A stretch of 64,000 bases of DNA from Aquipseudomonas alcaligenes (GTDB lineage Bacteria > Pseudomonadota > Gammaproteobacteria > Pseudomonadales > Pseudomonadaceae): assembly GCF_900156545.1 (NCBI RefSeq), contig NZ_FTNW01000002.1, positions 620,001 to 684,000 on the forward strand, read 5' to 3'. Below, piece by piece: positions 34,756-43,879 of the stretch. Position numbers and translations under genes: made by a program. A model generated the notes under the pieces. It was not told where the DNA came from and ran no database searches. It saw only the letters and a program-made list of their open reading frames with translations. Positions within the stretch are counted from its first letter, which is position 1. Every line of letters begins with the position of its first letter.

Positions 34756-34850
34756 AAGATTTCCTAATGAGAGATCAGCATGATTTGTTTTTCTTATACA
34801 CAGGCAATCCCCAGACTGGCCAGCATCACAATCCCAACAAGGACTCCGCC

Positions 34851-35252
34851 ATGACCGGCGAAACCAACCTGAGCCGCCTGCTCGCCAGCCTGTCGCCACG
34901 CCTCAACCCCGGCAGCTTCGTGTTCTGCAGCGTGCCACAGCCCACCGTGGTGCAGGTCGCCGCCGCCCTCGGCAGCTTCCGTGAAGCCGAAGGCACCACC
35001 CTGATCCTGGCCCGCGAGGAAGCCGAGCGCCTGGGCCTGGCCTACGACTACCTGGCCGCCTGGATCACCCTCGAGGTGCATTCCTCGCTGGCCGCTGTCG
35101 GCCTTACTGCCGCCTTCGCCAAGGCACTGGCCGGCGAGGGCATCAGCTGCAACGTGATCGCCGGCTTCCACCACGACCACCTGTTCGTCGCCGAGGCCGA
35201 TGCCGAGCGCGCCCTGGCCAGGCTGCAGCGTCTGGCCGCGGAGGGCTGCTGA
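34851..35252 (+). CDS. ACT domain-containing protein
   Basis: A 133-aa protein made mostly of an ACT-like fold (FVFCSVPQPTVVQVAAALGSFREAEGTTLILARE, then LGLAYDYLAAWITLEVHSSLAAVGLTAAFAKALAGEGISCNVIAGFHHDHLFV). ACT domains bind amino acids. It lies between argP and argO in the same order as PA4364, one base before argO, so it likely senses or limits arginine/lysine export. ATG 34851 was chosen because the fold starts soon after it. Confidence 0.88.
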   Translation: MTGETNLSRLLASLSPRLNPGSFVFCSVPQPTVVQVAAALGSFREAEGTTLILAREEAERLGLAYDYLAAWITLEVHSSLAAVGLTAAFAKALAGEGISCNVIAGFHHDHLFVAEADAERALARLQRLAAEGC

Positions 35253-35253
35253 G

Positions 35254-35862
35254 ATGTGGCAGAGCTACCTCAACGGCCTGCTGGTGGCGGCCGGCCTGAT
35301 CATCGCCATCGGCGCGCAGAATGCCTTCGTCCTGGCGCAGAGCCTGCGCCGCGAGCATCACCTGCCGGTGGCCGCACTGTGCGTACTGTGCGACGCGCTG
35401 CTGGTCGCCGCCGGCGTGTTCGGCCTGGCGGCCGTGCTGGCACAGAATCCGACACTGCTGGCTGTGGCGCGCTGGGGTGGAGCCGCCTTCCTGCTCTGGC
35501 TGGGTATGCAGGCGCTGCGCCGGGCCATCCGGCCGCAGGCCCTGCAGCAGCAGGACAGCGGCCCGCGCTCGCGCCGCGCGGTGCTCCTCGCCGCTTTGGC
35601 GGTGACCCTGCTCAACCCGCACGTCTATCTGGATACCGTGCTGCTGATCGGCTCCCTCGGCGCCCAGCAGCCGGTGCCCGGCGCCTACGCCCTGGGCGCG
35701 GCCAGCGCCTCGCTGATCTGGTTCTTCACCCTGGCCCTGGGCGCCGCCTGGCTTGCACCCTGGCTGGCGCGCCCGGCCACCTGGCGTCTGCTCGACCTGG
35801 CGGTGGCGGCGATGATGTTCGCGGTGGCGGCGCAACTGGTGCTGCACGCACCCGGCGCATGA
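35254..35862 (+). CDS. argO: LysE/ArgO family arginine (lysine) exporter
   Basis: A 202-aa membrane protein with six helices and the LysE signature GLIIAIGAQNAFVLAQSLRREH and LNPHVYLDTVLLIGSLG. ArgO exports arginine and toxic analogues such as canavanine under ArgP control. The ATG follows the ACT gene stop directly (TGAGATG). A member of the same conserved block in P. aeruginosa is PA4365. Confidence 0.92.
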   Translation: MWQSYLNGLLVAAGLIIAIGAQNAFVLAQSLRREHHLPVAALCVLCDALLVAAGVFGLAAVLAQNPTLLAVARWGGAAFLLWLGMQALRRAIRPQALQQQDSGPRSRRAVLLAALAVTLLNPHVYLDTVLLIGSLGAQQPVPGAYALGAASASLIWFFTLALGAAWLAPWLARPATWRLLDLAVAAMMFAVAAQLVLHAPGA

Positions 35863-35920
35863 CCGCGCAGGCGTCGCAGCGCTATGCTGCGGCGCTCTGA
35901 GCGGGGATAGGGAGCGGCGC

Positions 35921-36763
35921 GTGGATTCGACGGTATTTGTCCTGGTACTGGCCGCCGCCGCGCTGCATGCAGGCTGGAACGCCCTGCTGAAGATCGGCCT
36001 GGACCGCTACCTGACCGCCTCGCTGATCCAGATCGGCGCCGCCTGCGTGGCCCTGCCCGCCCTGCCTTTCTTCAGCCTGCCGCAGCCCGTCGCCTGGCCT
36101 TTCATCGGCCTCTCCGCACTGCTCCACGTCGGCTACAACCTGTTCCTCACGCGCGCCTACCAGCACGGCGACCTGTCGCAGGTCTACCCCATCGCCCGGG
36201 GCAGTTCGCCGCTACTGGTCGCCCTGCTGGCACTGCTGGCCGGCGACCTCTTGCAACCGGCGCAGTGGACGGCGCTGCAGGTGCTGGTCGCCGGCATCTG
36301 GCTGATGGCCTGGCGCGGCGGCCACGCCCATGCCTCGCTCAACGGCCCGCCGCTGCTGAATGCCCTCGCCACCGCCGCCTGCATCGCCGGCTACACCCTG
36401 GCCGATGCCCTCGGCGCGCGCAGCAATGGCGATGCGATCGGCTATGCGCTGTGGCTGTTCGTGGTCAACGGCCTGGTGGCGACGCTGCTGATCACCCTGC
36501 GCAGCGGCCCGCGCATCTTCCTCCGGCTCGGTCCGCACTGGCGCGGCGGCCTGGGTGGCGGCGCCATGTCGATGCTGGCCTACAGCCTGGTGATCTGGGC
36601 CACCACCCAGGCGCCGGTGGCCATGGTCTCGGCGCTGCGCGAGAGCAGCGTGCTGTTCGCCCTGCTGATCGGCTGGCTGCTGCTCAAGGAGCCGATGCCG
36701 CCCATGCGCCTGCTCGCCTGTGCCGTGATCGCCCTCGGCGTGGTCCTCCTCAAGCTCGCCTGA
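35921..36763 (+). CDS. EamA/DMT family transporter
   Basis: A 280-aa protein with ten helices in two EamA repeats (AAALHAGWNALLKIGLDRYLTASLIQ..., ALATAACIAGYTLADALGARSNGDAIGYALW). GTG 35921 has GGGAG upstream. It interrupts the argO-sodB order known from P. aeruginosa. Substrate is unknown; amino acid or metabolite export would fit the neighbours. Confidence 0.88.
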   Translation: MDSTVFVLVLAAAALHAGWNALLKIGLDRYLTASLIQIGAACVALPALPFFSLPQPVAWPFIGLSALLHVGYNLFLTRAYQHGDLSQVYPIARGSSPLLVALLALLAGDLLQPAQWTALQVLVAGIWLMAWRGGHAHASLNGPPLLNALATAACIAGYTLADALGARSNGDAIGYALWLFVVNGLVATLLITLRSGPRIFLRLGPHWRGGLGGGAMSMLAYSLVIWATTQAPVAMVSALRESSVLFALLIGWLLLKEPMPPMRLLACAVIALGVVLLKLA

Positions 36764-36942
36764 GGCCTGCTGGCATCGGCTTTCCCACACAGTTGCTGCG
36801 TGGATAAGGCCGGGGTCGGGTGCTATGATCCCGGCCTCGCGGCACACTTAAAGAGTACAAACTCGTCGCCGCCCGTATTCCGGCCGCCCCGTGAACGGCC
36901 TGCGCTAGTCGCACATATCCCGACCTGATGAGGAGATAGACC

Positions 36943-37524
36943 ATGGCTTTCGAATTGCCGCCGCTGCCGTACGAGAAGAACGCCCTTGAGCCGCACCTGT
37001 CCGCCGAGACCCTGGAGTTCCACCACGGCAAGCACCACAACGCCTACGTGGTGAACCTGAACAACCTGGTGCCGGGCACCGAGTTCGAAGGCAAGAGCCT
37101 GGAAGAGATCATCAAGACTTCCTCCGGTGGCGTGTTCAACAACGCCGCGCAGATCTGGAACCACACCTTCTACTGGAACTGCCTGTCGCCGAACGGCGGT
37201 GGCCAGCCGACCGGCGCCCTGGCTGACGCCATCAACGCCACCTTCGGTTCCTTCGACAAGTTCAAGGAAGAGTTCAGCAAGGTCTCCATCGGCACCTTCG
37301 GTTCCGGCTGGGGCTGGCTGGTGAAGAAGGCCGACGGCTCCCTGGCCCTGGCCAGCACCATCGGTGCCGGCTGCCCGCTGACCAGCGGCGACACCCCGCT
37401 GCTGACCTGCGACGTGTGGGAACACGCCTACTACATCGACTACCGCAACCTGCGTCCGAAGTATGTCGAGGCGTTCTGGAACCTGGTCAACTGGGACTTC
37501 GTGGCGAAGAACTTCGCCGCCTGA
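36943..37524 (+). CDS. sodB: Superoxide dismutase [Fe], SodB
   Basis: A 193-aa protein identical in size to P. aeruginosa SodB. Metal ligands are visible: H27 in EFHHGKHH, H74 in NHTFYWN, and D157 and H161 in [10 protein letters not shown]. It converts superoxide to hydrogen peroxide and oxygen in the cytoplasm. GAGGAG lies before the ATG. A strong terminator follows. Confidence 0.97.
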   Translation: MAFELPPLPYEKNALEPHLSAETLEFHHGKHHNAYVVNLNNLVPGTEFEGKSLEEIIKTSSGGVFNNAAQIWNHTFYWNCLSPNGGGQPTGALADAINATFGSFDKFKEEFSKVSIGTFGSGWGWLVKKADGSLALASTIGAGCPLTSGDTPLLTCDVWEHAYYIDYRNLRPKYVEAFWNLVNWDFVAKNFAA

Positions 37525-37544
37525 GTCGCCTGACCGCTCCACAC

Positions 37545-37571
37545 AAAAGCCCGGCCCTGTGCCGGGCTTTT
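37545..37571 (+). terminator. Rho-independent terminator of sodB
   Basis: AAAAGCCCGGC (37545-37555) pairs with GCCGGGCTTTT (37561-37571) around a 5-base loop, ending in T-run. It separates sodB from bifA. Confidence 0.92.
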
Positions 37572-37748
37572 GCATTCATGCGACCGTCGGTCCGCCCGGT
37601 CAAACCAAATGCCCCAGCGCAGACACCGGCAATAGCGTCTGTGCTCAAAAAAATGCAGCGGTGACGTAATGGCCCTTTGACGGCTCACGCTCATTTGCCA
37701 ATACTCACATCGGTCATATGCCTCCGGCGGCGAACAAGGAATACGCAT

Positions 37749-39812
37749 TTGAAGCTGGACCTGAAAAACAGCCTGTCGCTAAAACTGCTACGTGTTGTCC
37801 TGCTGTCGGCATTGGTGGTCGGGGTAGTGCTGAGTTGCGGGCAGATTGTCTTCGACATCTACAAGACACGGCAGGCCGTGGCCAACGACGCTCAGCGGAT
37901 CCTCGGCATGTTCCGCGACCCCTCGACCCAGGCCGTGTACAGCCTTGACCGCGAGATGGGTATGCAGGTCATCGAAGGCCTGTTCCAGCATGAAGCCGTG
38001 CGCTACGCCGCCATCGGCCACCCCAACGAGCCGATGCTCGCCGAGCGCTCGCGCGAACTGACTCCCTCAGCCAGCCGCTGGATCACCGACCCGATTCTCG
38101 GCAAGGAACAGACCTTCACCACCCAACTGGTTGGCAAGGGCCCGTACAGCGAATACTACGGCGACCTGACCATTACCCTGGATACCGCCAGCTACGGCGA
38201 TAACTTCATCACCACCTCGGTGATCATCTTCGTCTCCGGCGTGCTGCGGGCCCTGGCCATGGCACTGGTGCTGTACATGGTCTACCACTGGCTGCTGACC
38301 AAGCCACTGTCGAAGATCATCGAGTACCTCAGCGACATCAACCCGGACCGTCCCAGCGAACACAAGCTGCCGATGCTCAAGGGCAACGAGAAGAACGAAC
38401 TGGGGCTGTGGATCAACACCGCCAACGACCTGCTCGCTTCCATCGAACGCAACACCCACCTGCGCCGCGAGGCGGAAAACAGCCTGTTGCGCATGTCGCA
38501 GTACGATTTCCTCACCGGCCTGCCCAACCGCATGCAGTTGCAGCAGCAGCTCGACCAGATTCTCGAAGACGCCGGTCGCCTGCAGCGCCGCGTGGCCGTG
38601 CTGTGCGTCGGCCTGGACGACTTCAAGGGCATCAACGAACAGTTCAGCTACCAGACCGGCGACCAGCTGCTGCTGGCCCTGTCCGACCGGCTGCGTGGCC
38701 ACAGCGGCCGCCTCGGCGCCCTGGCCCGCCTTGGCGGCGACCAGTTCGCCCTGGTCCAGGCCGACATCGAGCAGCCCTATGAAGCCGCCGAGCTGGCACA
38801 GAGCATCCTCGACAGCCTCGAAGCGCCCTTCGCCCTGGAACAGCAGGAAGTGCGCCTGCGCGCCACCATCGGCATCACCCTGTTCCCGGAAGACGGCGAC
38901 AGCACCGAAAAGCTGCTGCAGAAAGCCGAACAGACCATGACCCTGGCCAAGAGCCGCTCGCGCAACCGCTACCAGTTCTATATCGCCAGCGTCGACAGCG
39001 AGATGCGCCGCCGCCGCGAGCTGGAGAAGGAGCTGCGCGAGGCCCTCAACCGCAACGAGATGCACCTGGTGTTCCAGCCACAGATCGACTATGCCGACCA
39101 CCGCGTGGTCGGCGTCGAGGCGCTGATTCGCTGGCAGCACCCGCAACACGGCTTCGTACCACCCGACCTGTTCATCCCGCTGGCCGAGCAGAACGGCACC
39201 ATCATCGCCATCGGCGAATGGGTACTCGATCAGTCCCTGCGCCAGCTGCGCGAATGGCATGACCAGGGCTTCAGCGACTTGCGCATGGCAGTCAACCTGT
39301 CGACTGTTCAGCTGCACCATGCCGAGCTGCCGCGCATGGTCAGCAACTTGCTGCAGGTCTATCGCCTGCCGTCGCGCAGCCTTGAACTGGAAGTCACCGA
39401 AACCGGCCTGATGGAAGACATCAGCACCGCCGCCCAGCACCTGCTCAGCCTGCGCCGCGCGGGCGCGCTGATCGCCATCGACGATTTCGGTACCGGCTAC
39501 TCCTCACTGAGTTACCTGAAGAGCCTGCCGCTGGACAAGATCAAGATCGACAAGAGCTTCGTCCAGGACCTGCTCGATGACGAGGACGATGCGACCATCG
39601 TTCGGGCCATCATCCAGCTCGGCAAGAGCCTGGGCATGCAGGTCATCGCCGAGGGCGTGGAGACGTCCGAGCAAGAGGCCTACATCATCACCCAGGGCTG
39701 CAACGAGGGTCAGGGCTACCTCTACAGCAAGCCGCTGCCCGCCCGCGAACTGACGCTTTACCTCAAGCAGGCGCGCCGCCTGAGCAACGCCGGCAACCCC
39801 GCCACGCTGTGA
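37749..39812 (+). CDS. bifA: BifA-like c-di-GMP phosphodiesterase (degenerate GGDEF plus EAL)
   Basis: The start is TTG 37749 (AAGGA upstream, MKLDLKNSLSLKLL), giving 687 aa, the length of P. aeruginosa BifA. Two membrane helices (about 10-35 and 155-180) flank a periplasmic region, then a HAMP-like linker, a GGDEF domain with the degenerate motif GGDQF (about 329) and an EAL domain with EALIRW (about 457), DDFGTGYSSL and AEGVET. BifA breaks down c-di-GMP and controls biofilm and swarming. Synteny with sodB (PA4366-PA4367) supports the name. Confidence 0.93.
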   Translation: MKLDLKNSLSLKLLRVVLLSALVVGVVLSCGQIVFDIYKTRQAVANDAQRILGMFRDPSTQAVYSLDREMGMQVIEGLFQHEAVRYAAIGHPNEPMLAERSRELTPSASRWITDPILGKEQTFTTQLVGKGPYSEYYGDLTITLDTASYGDNFITTSVIIFVSGVLRALAMALVLYMVYHWLLTKPLSKIIEYLSDINPDRPSEHKLPMLKGNEKNELGLWINTANDLLASIERNTHLRREAENSLLRMSQYDFLTGLPNRMQLQQQLDQILEDAGRLQRRVAVLCVGLDDFKGINEQFSYQTGDQLLLALSDRLRGHSGRLGALARLGGDQFALVQADIEQPYEAAELAQSILDSLEAPFALEQQEVRLRATIGITLFPEDGDSTEKLLQKAEQTMTLAKSRSRNRYQFYIASVDSEMRRRRELEKELREALNRNEMHLVFQPQIDYADHRVVGVEALIRWQHPQHGFVPPDLFIPLAEQNGTIIAIGEWVLDQSLRQLREWHDQGFSDLRMAVNLSTVQLHHAELPRMVSNLLQVYRLPSRSLELEVTETGLMEDISTAAQHLLSLRRAGALIAIDDFGTGYSSLSYLKSLPLDKIKIDKSFVQDLLDDEDDATIVRAIIQLGKSLGMQVIAEGVETSEQEAYIITQGCNEGQGYLYSKPLPARELTLYLKQARRLSNAGNPATL

Positions 39813-39823
39813 CACCAGGCCTA

Positions 39824-39852
39824 CACTGCAATGGATTCCGCCCGTTGCAGTG
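39824..39852 (+). terminator. Hairpin between bifA and the next gene
   Basis: CACTGCAA (39824-39831) and TTGCAGTG (39845-39852) form a perfect stem (9 bp with the flanking A-T) around 13 bases, then TTT. The stem ends only 7 bases before the next ATG, so it may terminate bifA or hide the ribosome site of the downstream gene. Confidence 0.5.
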
Positions 39853-39859
39853 TTTAGCC

Positions 39860-40600
39860 ATGCTCCGATCGATTTCCCTCCTCGTCCTTTGCCTGACCCT
39901 GCCGAACATGGCCGTCCCCTGCCAGCTCAGGGTTGGCTGGGAGGAGTGGTTCCCGCTCATTCACCGTCAGGACGACCAACTCACCGGCAGCGAATATCAA
40001 CTGATGCAGGAACTGGCCACTGCCGCGGGCTGCACCCTGATCTTCGTGGAAACGCCCTGGGTACGCGCACTGCAACTTCTCAAGAGTAGCCAGCTGGACA
40101 TGCTCTACGGTGCCAGCCGCAGCGCCGAGCGCGAGGCCTATGCCCAGTTCAGCCAGCCGTATCGTTACGAGCAAATGGTACTGGTGGTAAGAGCTCCGCA
40201 GGAGCAGCCGCAGCAACCGATGCATGAGCTGTCACTGGCGGATTGGCTGGCTGAACCACGGAGCAACGGCCAACGGCGCGTGCTCGGGCTGATCCGCGGC
40301 TTCAACTACGGCACCCTGGAACCACTGGTGCGTCCACAAGCCGCGCCAACCCGGCACCTGGAAGTACGCTGGGATCAGCAACTGCACCAATTGCTGGCGG
40401 CCCAGCGCATCGACGGCTACCTGGTGGAAATGAGCGTGGCTCGGACCCAACAGGCCGTCGGGGGCCAACCGGTGCGTTTGAGGACTGTCAGCGAGCAGCC
40501 ACACGAACCCATGTACCTGATGTTCTCCCGCGATGTGCCTCATCAGGTAGTCGAGTCATTCAACGAGGCCATCCTCGCGCGCACCCGCCAGGCTCGCTGA
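39860..40600 (+). CDS. Transporter substrate-binding-like periplasmic protein
   Basis: A 246-aa secreted protein: signal peptide MLRSISLLVLCLTLPNMAVP followed by CQLRVGWEEWFPLIHRQDD and the SBP_bac_3 pattern (SEYQLMQELATAAGCTLIFVETPWVRALQLLKSSQLDMLYGAS). It has no transport partner genes. The start codon is preceded by an inverted repeat instead of a ribosome site. Orphan proteins of this kind, small and near c-di-GMP genes, may feed a sensor; this is inference. Confidence 0.8.
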   Translation: MLRSISLLVLCLTLPNMAVPCQLRVGWEEWFPLIHRQDDQLTGSEYQLMQELATAAGCTLIFVETPWVRALQLLKSSQLDMLYGASRSAEREAYAQFSQPYRYEQMVLVVRAPQEQPQQPMHELSLADWLAEPRSNGQRRVLGLIRGFNYGTLEPLVRPQAAPTRHLEVRWDQQLHQLLAAQRIDGYLVEMSVARTQQAVGGQPVRLRTVSEQPHEPMYLMFSRDVPHQVVESFNEAILARTRQAR

Positions 40601-40699
40601 GCACCACACCTGCGCCCTGATACAGCCCGACAGCAAACGCCCTCCCACCGTTAAAACCCTATACAATGCGCGCCTTTTCGCTCCGAACGAGGCACCACC

Positions 40700-41041
40700 A
40701 TGAGCACCCTGCCCCCCTGCCCGAAGTGCAACTCCGAATACACCTACGAGGACGGCACCCAACTGGTCTGCCCGGAGTGCGCCCACGAGTGGTCTCCGGG
40801 TGCGGCTGCCGAGGCTGGCGACGGCGAGCCGGTGATCAAGGATTCGGTGGGCAACGTACTGCAGGACGGCGACAGCGTCAGCGTGATCAAGGACCTCAAG
40901 GTCAAGGGTTCGTCGCTGGTGGTCAAGGTCGGCACCAAGGTGAAGAACATTCGCCTGTGCGACGGCGACCACGACATCGACTGCAAGATCGATGGCATCG
41001 GCGCGATGAAGCTGAAATCCGAGTTCGTGCGCAAGGTCTGA
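40700..41041 (+). CDS. YjdM/PhnA-like zinc ribbon protein
   Basis: A 113-aa protein with an N-terminal zinc ribbon (CPKC at 7-10 and CPEC at about 24-27) and a C-terminal SH3-like domain ([38 protein letters not shown]). It is full-length YjdM (formerly PhnA), whose role is unclear; it is not the phosphonoacetate hydrolase. A terminator follows. Confidence 0.93.
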   Translation: MSTLPPCPKCNSEYTYEDGTQLVCPECAHEWSPGAAAEAGDGEPVIKDSVGNVLQDGDSVSVIKDLKVKGSSLVVKVGTKVKNIRLCDGDHDIDCKIDGIGAMKLKSEFVRKV

Positions 41042-41049
41042 AGCAAGAC

Positions 41050-41070
41050 GGCCCGGCACAAGGCCGGGCC
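41050..41070. terminator. Bidirectional hairpin after yjdM
   Basis: GGCCCGGC (41050-41057) pairs with GCCGGGCC (41063-41070). It lies between two converging genes and probably serves both. Confidence 0.7.
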
Positions 41071-41077
41071 GCACGCC

Positions 41078-41374
41078 TTACTTCAGGTTGGCCTTCAGCC
41101 ATTCGGCTTGGCTCTTGAGCACCTCCGGCACGCCGCCGAAAGCCAGCCAGTTGCCTTGCCGGTACAGATAGCTGTTCTGGCCGTCGCCGTTTTTCCAGGT
41201 CAGCGACTGCAGGCTGCCGTCCATAGCATAGTTCAGATGCAGGTGCGGCTTGTCGCTCCACGGTTCGTCAGCACCACGCGTGGAGAAATACAGGTCCGCC
41301 GGCAGCCCGGAATAGTGCTCGACCCAACCGGCCTGCTTGAGCTGCTCGATATTCTCTTTGCTGATATTGGGCAT
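41078..41374 (-). CDS. Conserved hypothetical protein
   Basis: A 98-aa soluble protein (MPNISKENIEQLKQAGWVEHY, HLHLNYAMDGSLQSLTWKNG). It is rich in Trp and Tyr and appears beta-rich after an N-terminal helix. I do not recognise a family. The ribosome site is good (GAGGCC). It converges with yjdM and is divergent from the next binding-protein gene. Confidence 0.75.
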   Translation of the reverse strand: MPNISKENIEQLKQAGWVEHYSGLPADLYFSTRGADEPWSDKPHLHLNYAMDGSLQSLTWKNGDGQNSYLYRQGNWLAFGGVPEVLKSQAEWLKANLK

Positions 41375-41511
41375 GATGGCCTCCTCGTCATTACCGGCAC
41401 CTCGCCGGTGTCGTCAGCAGAGTGCGGGCAGTCGCTGCACGATCGCAGAGGCAAATCCTTCCCGGGCCGCTAGGCTGAAAGAAACGGACGCCTACCGCCT
41501 GGGAGGTCCAC

Positions 41512-42237
41512 ATGCGCAGCCTGCCGCTTCTTCTCCTGGTATTGTTCAGCGCTCTTGCCACCGCCGAAACCTGGCGCGTGGTCGGCGATGAACAGTTCGC
41601 CCCCTACAGCTTCGTGACCATGGACGACGACACCCCGCGCGGGGTGGATGTCGAACTGATCCAGGCGATCATGCAGGCGGGCGCCATCGACTATCAGCTG
41701 CGCCTCTACCCCTGGGAACGGGTCAAACGCATGCTCGATCGCGGCGAGGTGGAGATGGCCTTCCAGTTCGCCGGCACGCCCGAGCGCAAGGCCCAGTACG
41801 AACTGGCCGGGCCGATCCGCACCGGCTCCACTGTATTCATGACCAGCCACAAGATCAGCCTCAAGGACTGGAAGACCCTGGACGATTTCACCCCGTTCGT
41901 CATCGGGCAAGTACGCGGTTACGCCTACGAGTCCAACTTCGACAAGGCTGACCTGCGCCGTGATACCAGCGCGCAGAACCCACGCCAGCTGGTGTCCATG
42001 CTGCTGGCGGGGCGCATCGACATCATCGTCGGTGACCGCACCCAGCTGCTTTATTTCATACAGGAACAACGGGCCCACGGTAGCGTGCGCCTGCTGCCCA
42101 CACCGCTGGTGGAAATGCCGCGCTATGTGGCCTTTGCCAAGGGTGACAGCCAGCGTGCCAGGCAGTTCGACGCGGCGCTGGACAAGGTGCGCGCCAGCGG
42201 TGAACTGGAGAAGATACTGCGCAAGTGGGAGGAATAG
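41512..42237 (+). CDS. Small periplasmic SBP_bac_3-like protein
   Basis: A 241-aa protein with a signal peptide (MRSLPLLLLVLFSALATA) and a compact family 3 binding fold (VVGDEQFAPYSFVTMDDDTPRGVDVELIQAIMQ, GEVEMAFQFAGTPERKAQYELAGPI, DIIVGDRTQLLYFI). It is the second orphan binding protein in this region. Ligand unknown. No transporter neighbours. Confidence 0.85.
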   Translation: MRSLPLLLLVLFSALATAETWRVVGDEQFAPYSFVTMDDDTPRGVDVELIQAIMQAGAIDYQLRLYPWERVKRMLDRGEVEMAFQFAGTPERKAQYELAGPIRTGSTVFMTSHKISLKDWKTLDDFTPFVIGQVRGYAYESNFDKADLRRDTSAQNPRQLVSMLLAGRIDIIVGDRTQLLYFIQEQRAHGSVRLLPTPLVEMPRYVAFAKGDSQRARQFDAALDKVRASGELEKILRKWEE

Positions 42238-42253
42238 GAGGCGATGCGCAGGA

Positions 42254-42281
42254 GCAAGGGTGAGGCACGCCTCACCCTTGC
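42254..42281. terminator. Strong hairpin between two converging genes
   Basis: GCAAGGGTGAGG (42254-42265) and CCTCACCCTTGC (42270-42281) form a perfect 12-bp stem with a 4-base loop between the binding-protein stop and the lipoprotein stop. There is no T-run on either side. Confidence 0.65.
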
Positions 42282-42288
42282 CGATGGA

Positions 42289-42846
42289 TCACTGGCTCAG
42301 CGAAACCTGCTTGGCCTCGATGTTCAACTCGCTCAAGCGCTTGAGCAGCGCGGAGATGTTCTCGCGAGCGGAGCCTTCGTTGGCCAGGCGCAGGCGCTTC
42401 ACGGCAATGAAAGCGTCGCCCACGCCGGCGGTGAACGGAGTACGCAGGGTCTCGCGCAGCAGTTCCTTGCCGGTGGCATTGTCCACCAGGGTGTACTCGA
42501 CCTCGCTGGTCACTTCGAAGTCCAGCCCGAACATCGGCTGATCGACGCGGACGAGGTTGGCGCGCAGAGAGTAGGGCGCCTTGTCGCCAGCGCTCAACAG
42601 GCCGGCATTGCCGAGGGACTTTTGCAGCGCAGCCTGGAACTCCTGACCACCGATTTCGGAGGTCCACATCGGGTTGGTTTCCTGGCCACCTTTGACTTCG
42701 CTCAGCTGCAGGTTGTCCTGCAGAGCAGGGGCGTAACTATTGGCGCGAGCCTGGGTCTCGGCAACGGTCATGCCTTCGATCTTGGCAGAGGAAGCGCAGC
42801 CCGTGAGGATCAGGGAAAACAGCGAAAGGCAAAGCAAACGACGCAT
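42289..42846 (-). CDS. Lipoprotein of unknown function
   Basis: A 185-aa protein with a clear lipobox (MRRLLCLSLFSLILTGC, Cys17). The mature part (SAKIEGMTVAETQARANSYAPALQDNLQLSEVKGG...) ends in a helical AENISALLKRL-type segment. ATG 42846 was chosen for the signal peptide. It is probably anchored to the outer membrane (Ala after Cys). Function unknown. Confidence 0.85.
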   Translation of the reverse strand: MRRLLCLSLFSLILTGCASSAKIEGMTVAETQARANSYAPALQDNLQLSEVKGGQETNPMWTSEIGGQEFQAALQKSLGNAGLLSAGDKAPYSLRANLVRVDQPMFGLDFEVTSEVEYTLVDNATGKELLRETLRTPFTAGVGDAFIAVKRLRLANEGSARENISALLKRLSELNIEAKQVSLSQ

Positions 42847-42994
42847 GGGGCAATCCTTTAGATGATGGTTGGTGCCGGGCGCAGCCCGGTGCGTCGGGAC
42901 TACACGAGGCGCAAATCCACCACTTGCGTTCGTCCCTGAGCGCGGTGGCAGATTAGTAGCAAGTTGCCCATGCACTCAAGCTGAGACTGCCTGG

Positions 42995-43711
42995 TCACTG
43001 CACCGGCAAGAAGTTGAGGAACAACAGGCCGTGGGCGTAGTTCACTCCGATGCGCCGGTAGCGTTCCTCCAGCACGTGGGCAAGCAGATCAAGGCGCGCG
43101 GTCATCTTGCCGAACTCCACCGCATAGCTGAGGTTGCTCCCCTCGTTGGACAGCAGCAGCGGTTGCCCCTCGGCATCGCGGCGCTGGGCCAGCATCCAGG
43201 CCGCCTTCTCGACATTGCGCGAGGCGTTGAAGACAAACTGCGGGTCGAGCGAATCACTCAGGTAGAACTCGGTGCGCCCGCCATGCGCGGTCACCAGCAT
43301 GCTGCCCAGGGCATAGACGAAGGCACCGACCCGGTCTCCCTGGAAGTCCGCGCTCAAGGCGTAGCTCAACGCCGCCACGTCGCGTCTGCCGCCCAGTTGC
43401 GGCAGTGGCTGGTTCAGTTCGATGGCCTGGTGGATGGCCTGCTCCGCCGCCTCACGGCTGGGCAGGCCGGTCTTGCGCCATTCGCGGGGGTTGCGCTGAT
43501 ACAGCTTGCCCATCAGCTGATAGAGGCTGGACAGGTTATCGCGCATGGCCAGGGTCGCCATACGGTCGACGTTGCTCTGCAACAGCTCGCCAGCCTGCGG
43601 CTCGCTGTTCTTGCTGACGATGGCCTCATGTTCCAGCCGCCCGGAGCAACCACCCAGCCCCAGTGCCAGCAGCACCAGGGCCGACGCGGCCGCTTGCGAG
43701 ACTCTGTTCAT
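42995..43711 (-). CDS. Predicted lipoprotein, about 240 residues
   Basis: A 238-aa protein with signal peptide and lipobox LGLGGCSG (Cys22). The mature protein is largely helical (SSLYQLMGKLYQRNPREWRKTG, AIHQAIELNQPLPQLGGRRDVAALSYALSADFQGDRVGAFVYALGSMLVTAHGG). I do not recognise a named family; it looks like a conserved pseudomonad outer-membrane lipoprotein. It is separated by 148 bp from the next lipoprotein gene on the same strand. Confidence 0.82.
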   Translation of the reverse strand: MNRVSQAAASALVLLALGLGGCSGRLEHEAIVSKNSEPQAGELLQSNVDRMATLAMRDNLSSLYQLMGKLYQRNPREWRKTGLPSREAAEQAIHQAIELNQPLPQLGGRRDVAALSYALSADFQGDRVGAFVYALGSMLVTAHGGRTEFYLSDSLDPQFVFNASRNVEKAAWMLAQRRDAEGQPLLLSNEGSNLSYAVEFGKMTARLDLLAHVLEERYRRIGVNYAHGLLFLNFLPVQ

Positions 43712-43879
43712 CGGCTTGCCCCCGCACCAGTGAAGTCCCTTGGCAAGCAGTAAAGCTCAAAAGCTGCACATGCGCCGTGCGCCACGCGGCCATCAGGGAA
43801 TGACTTCCGCCTGATGCCGCTGGCAGCCGGCCGCGCAGGATTGGCCCACCCCACTCACGGGGCCAACCAGGAGAACAGC

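Noticed and set aside
38734..38748. Active diguanylate cyclase in BifA
   Set aside because: The motif reads GGDQF rather than GGDEF, while the EAL residues are intact, so phosphodiesterase is favoured.
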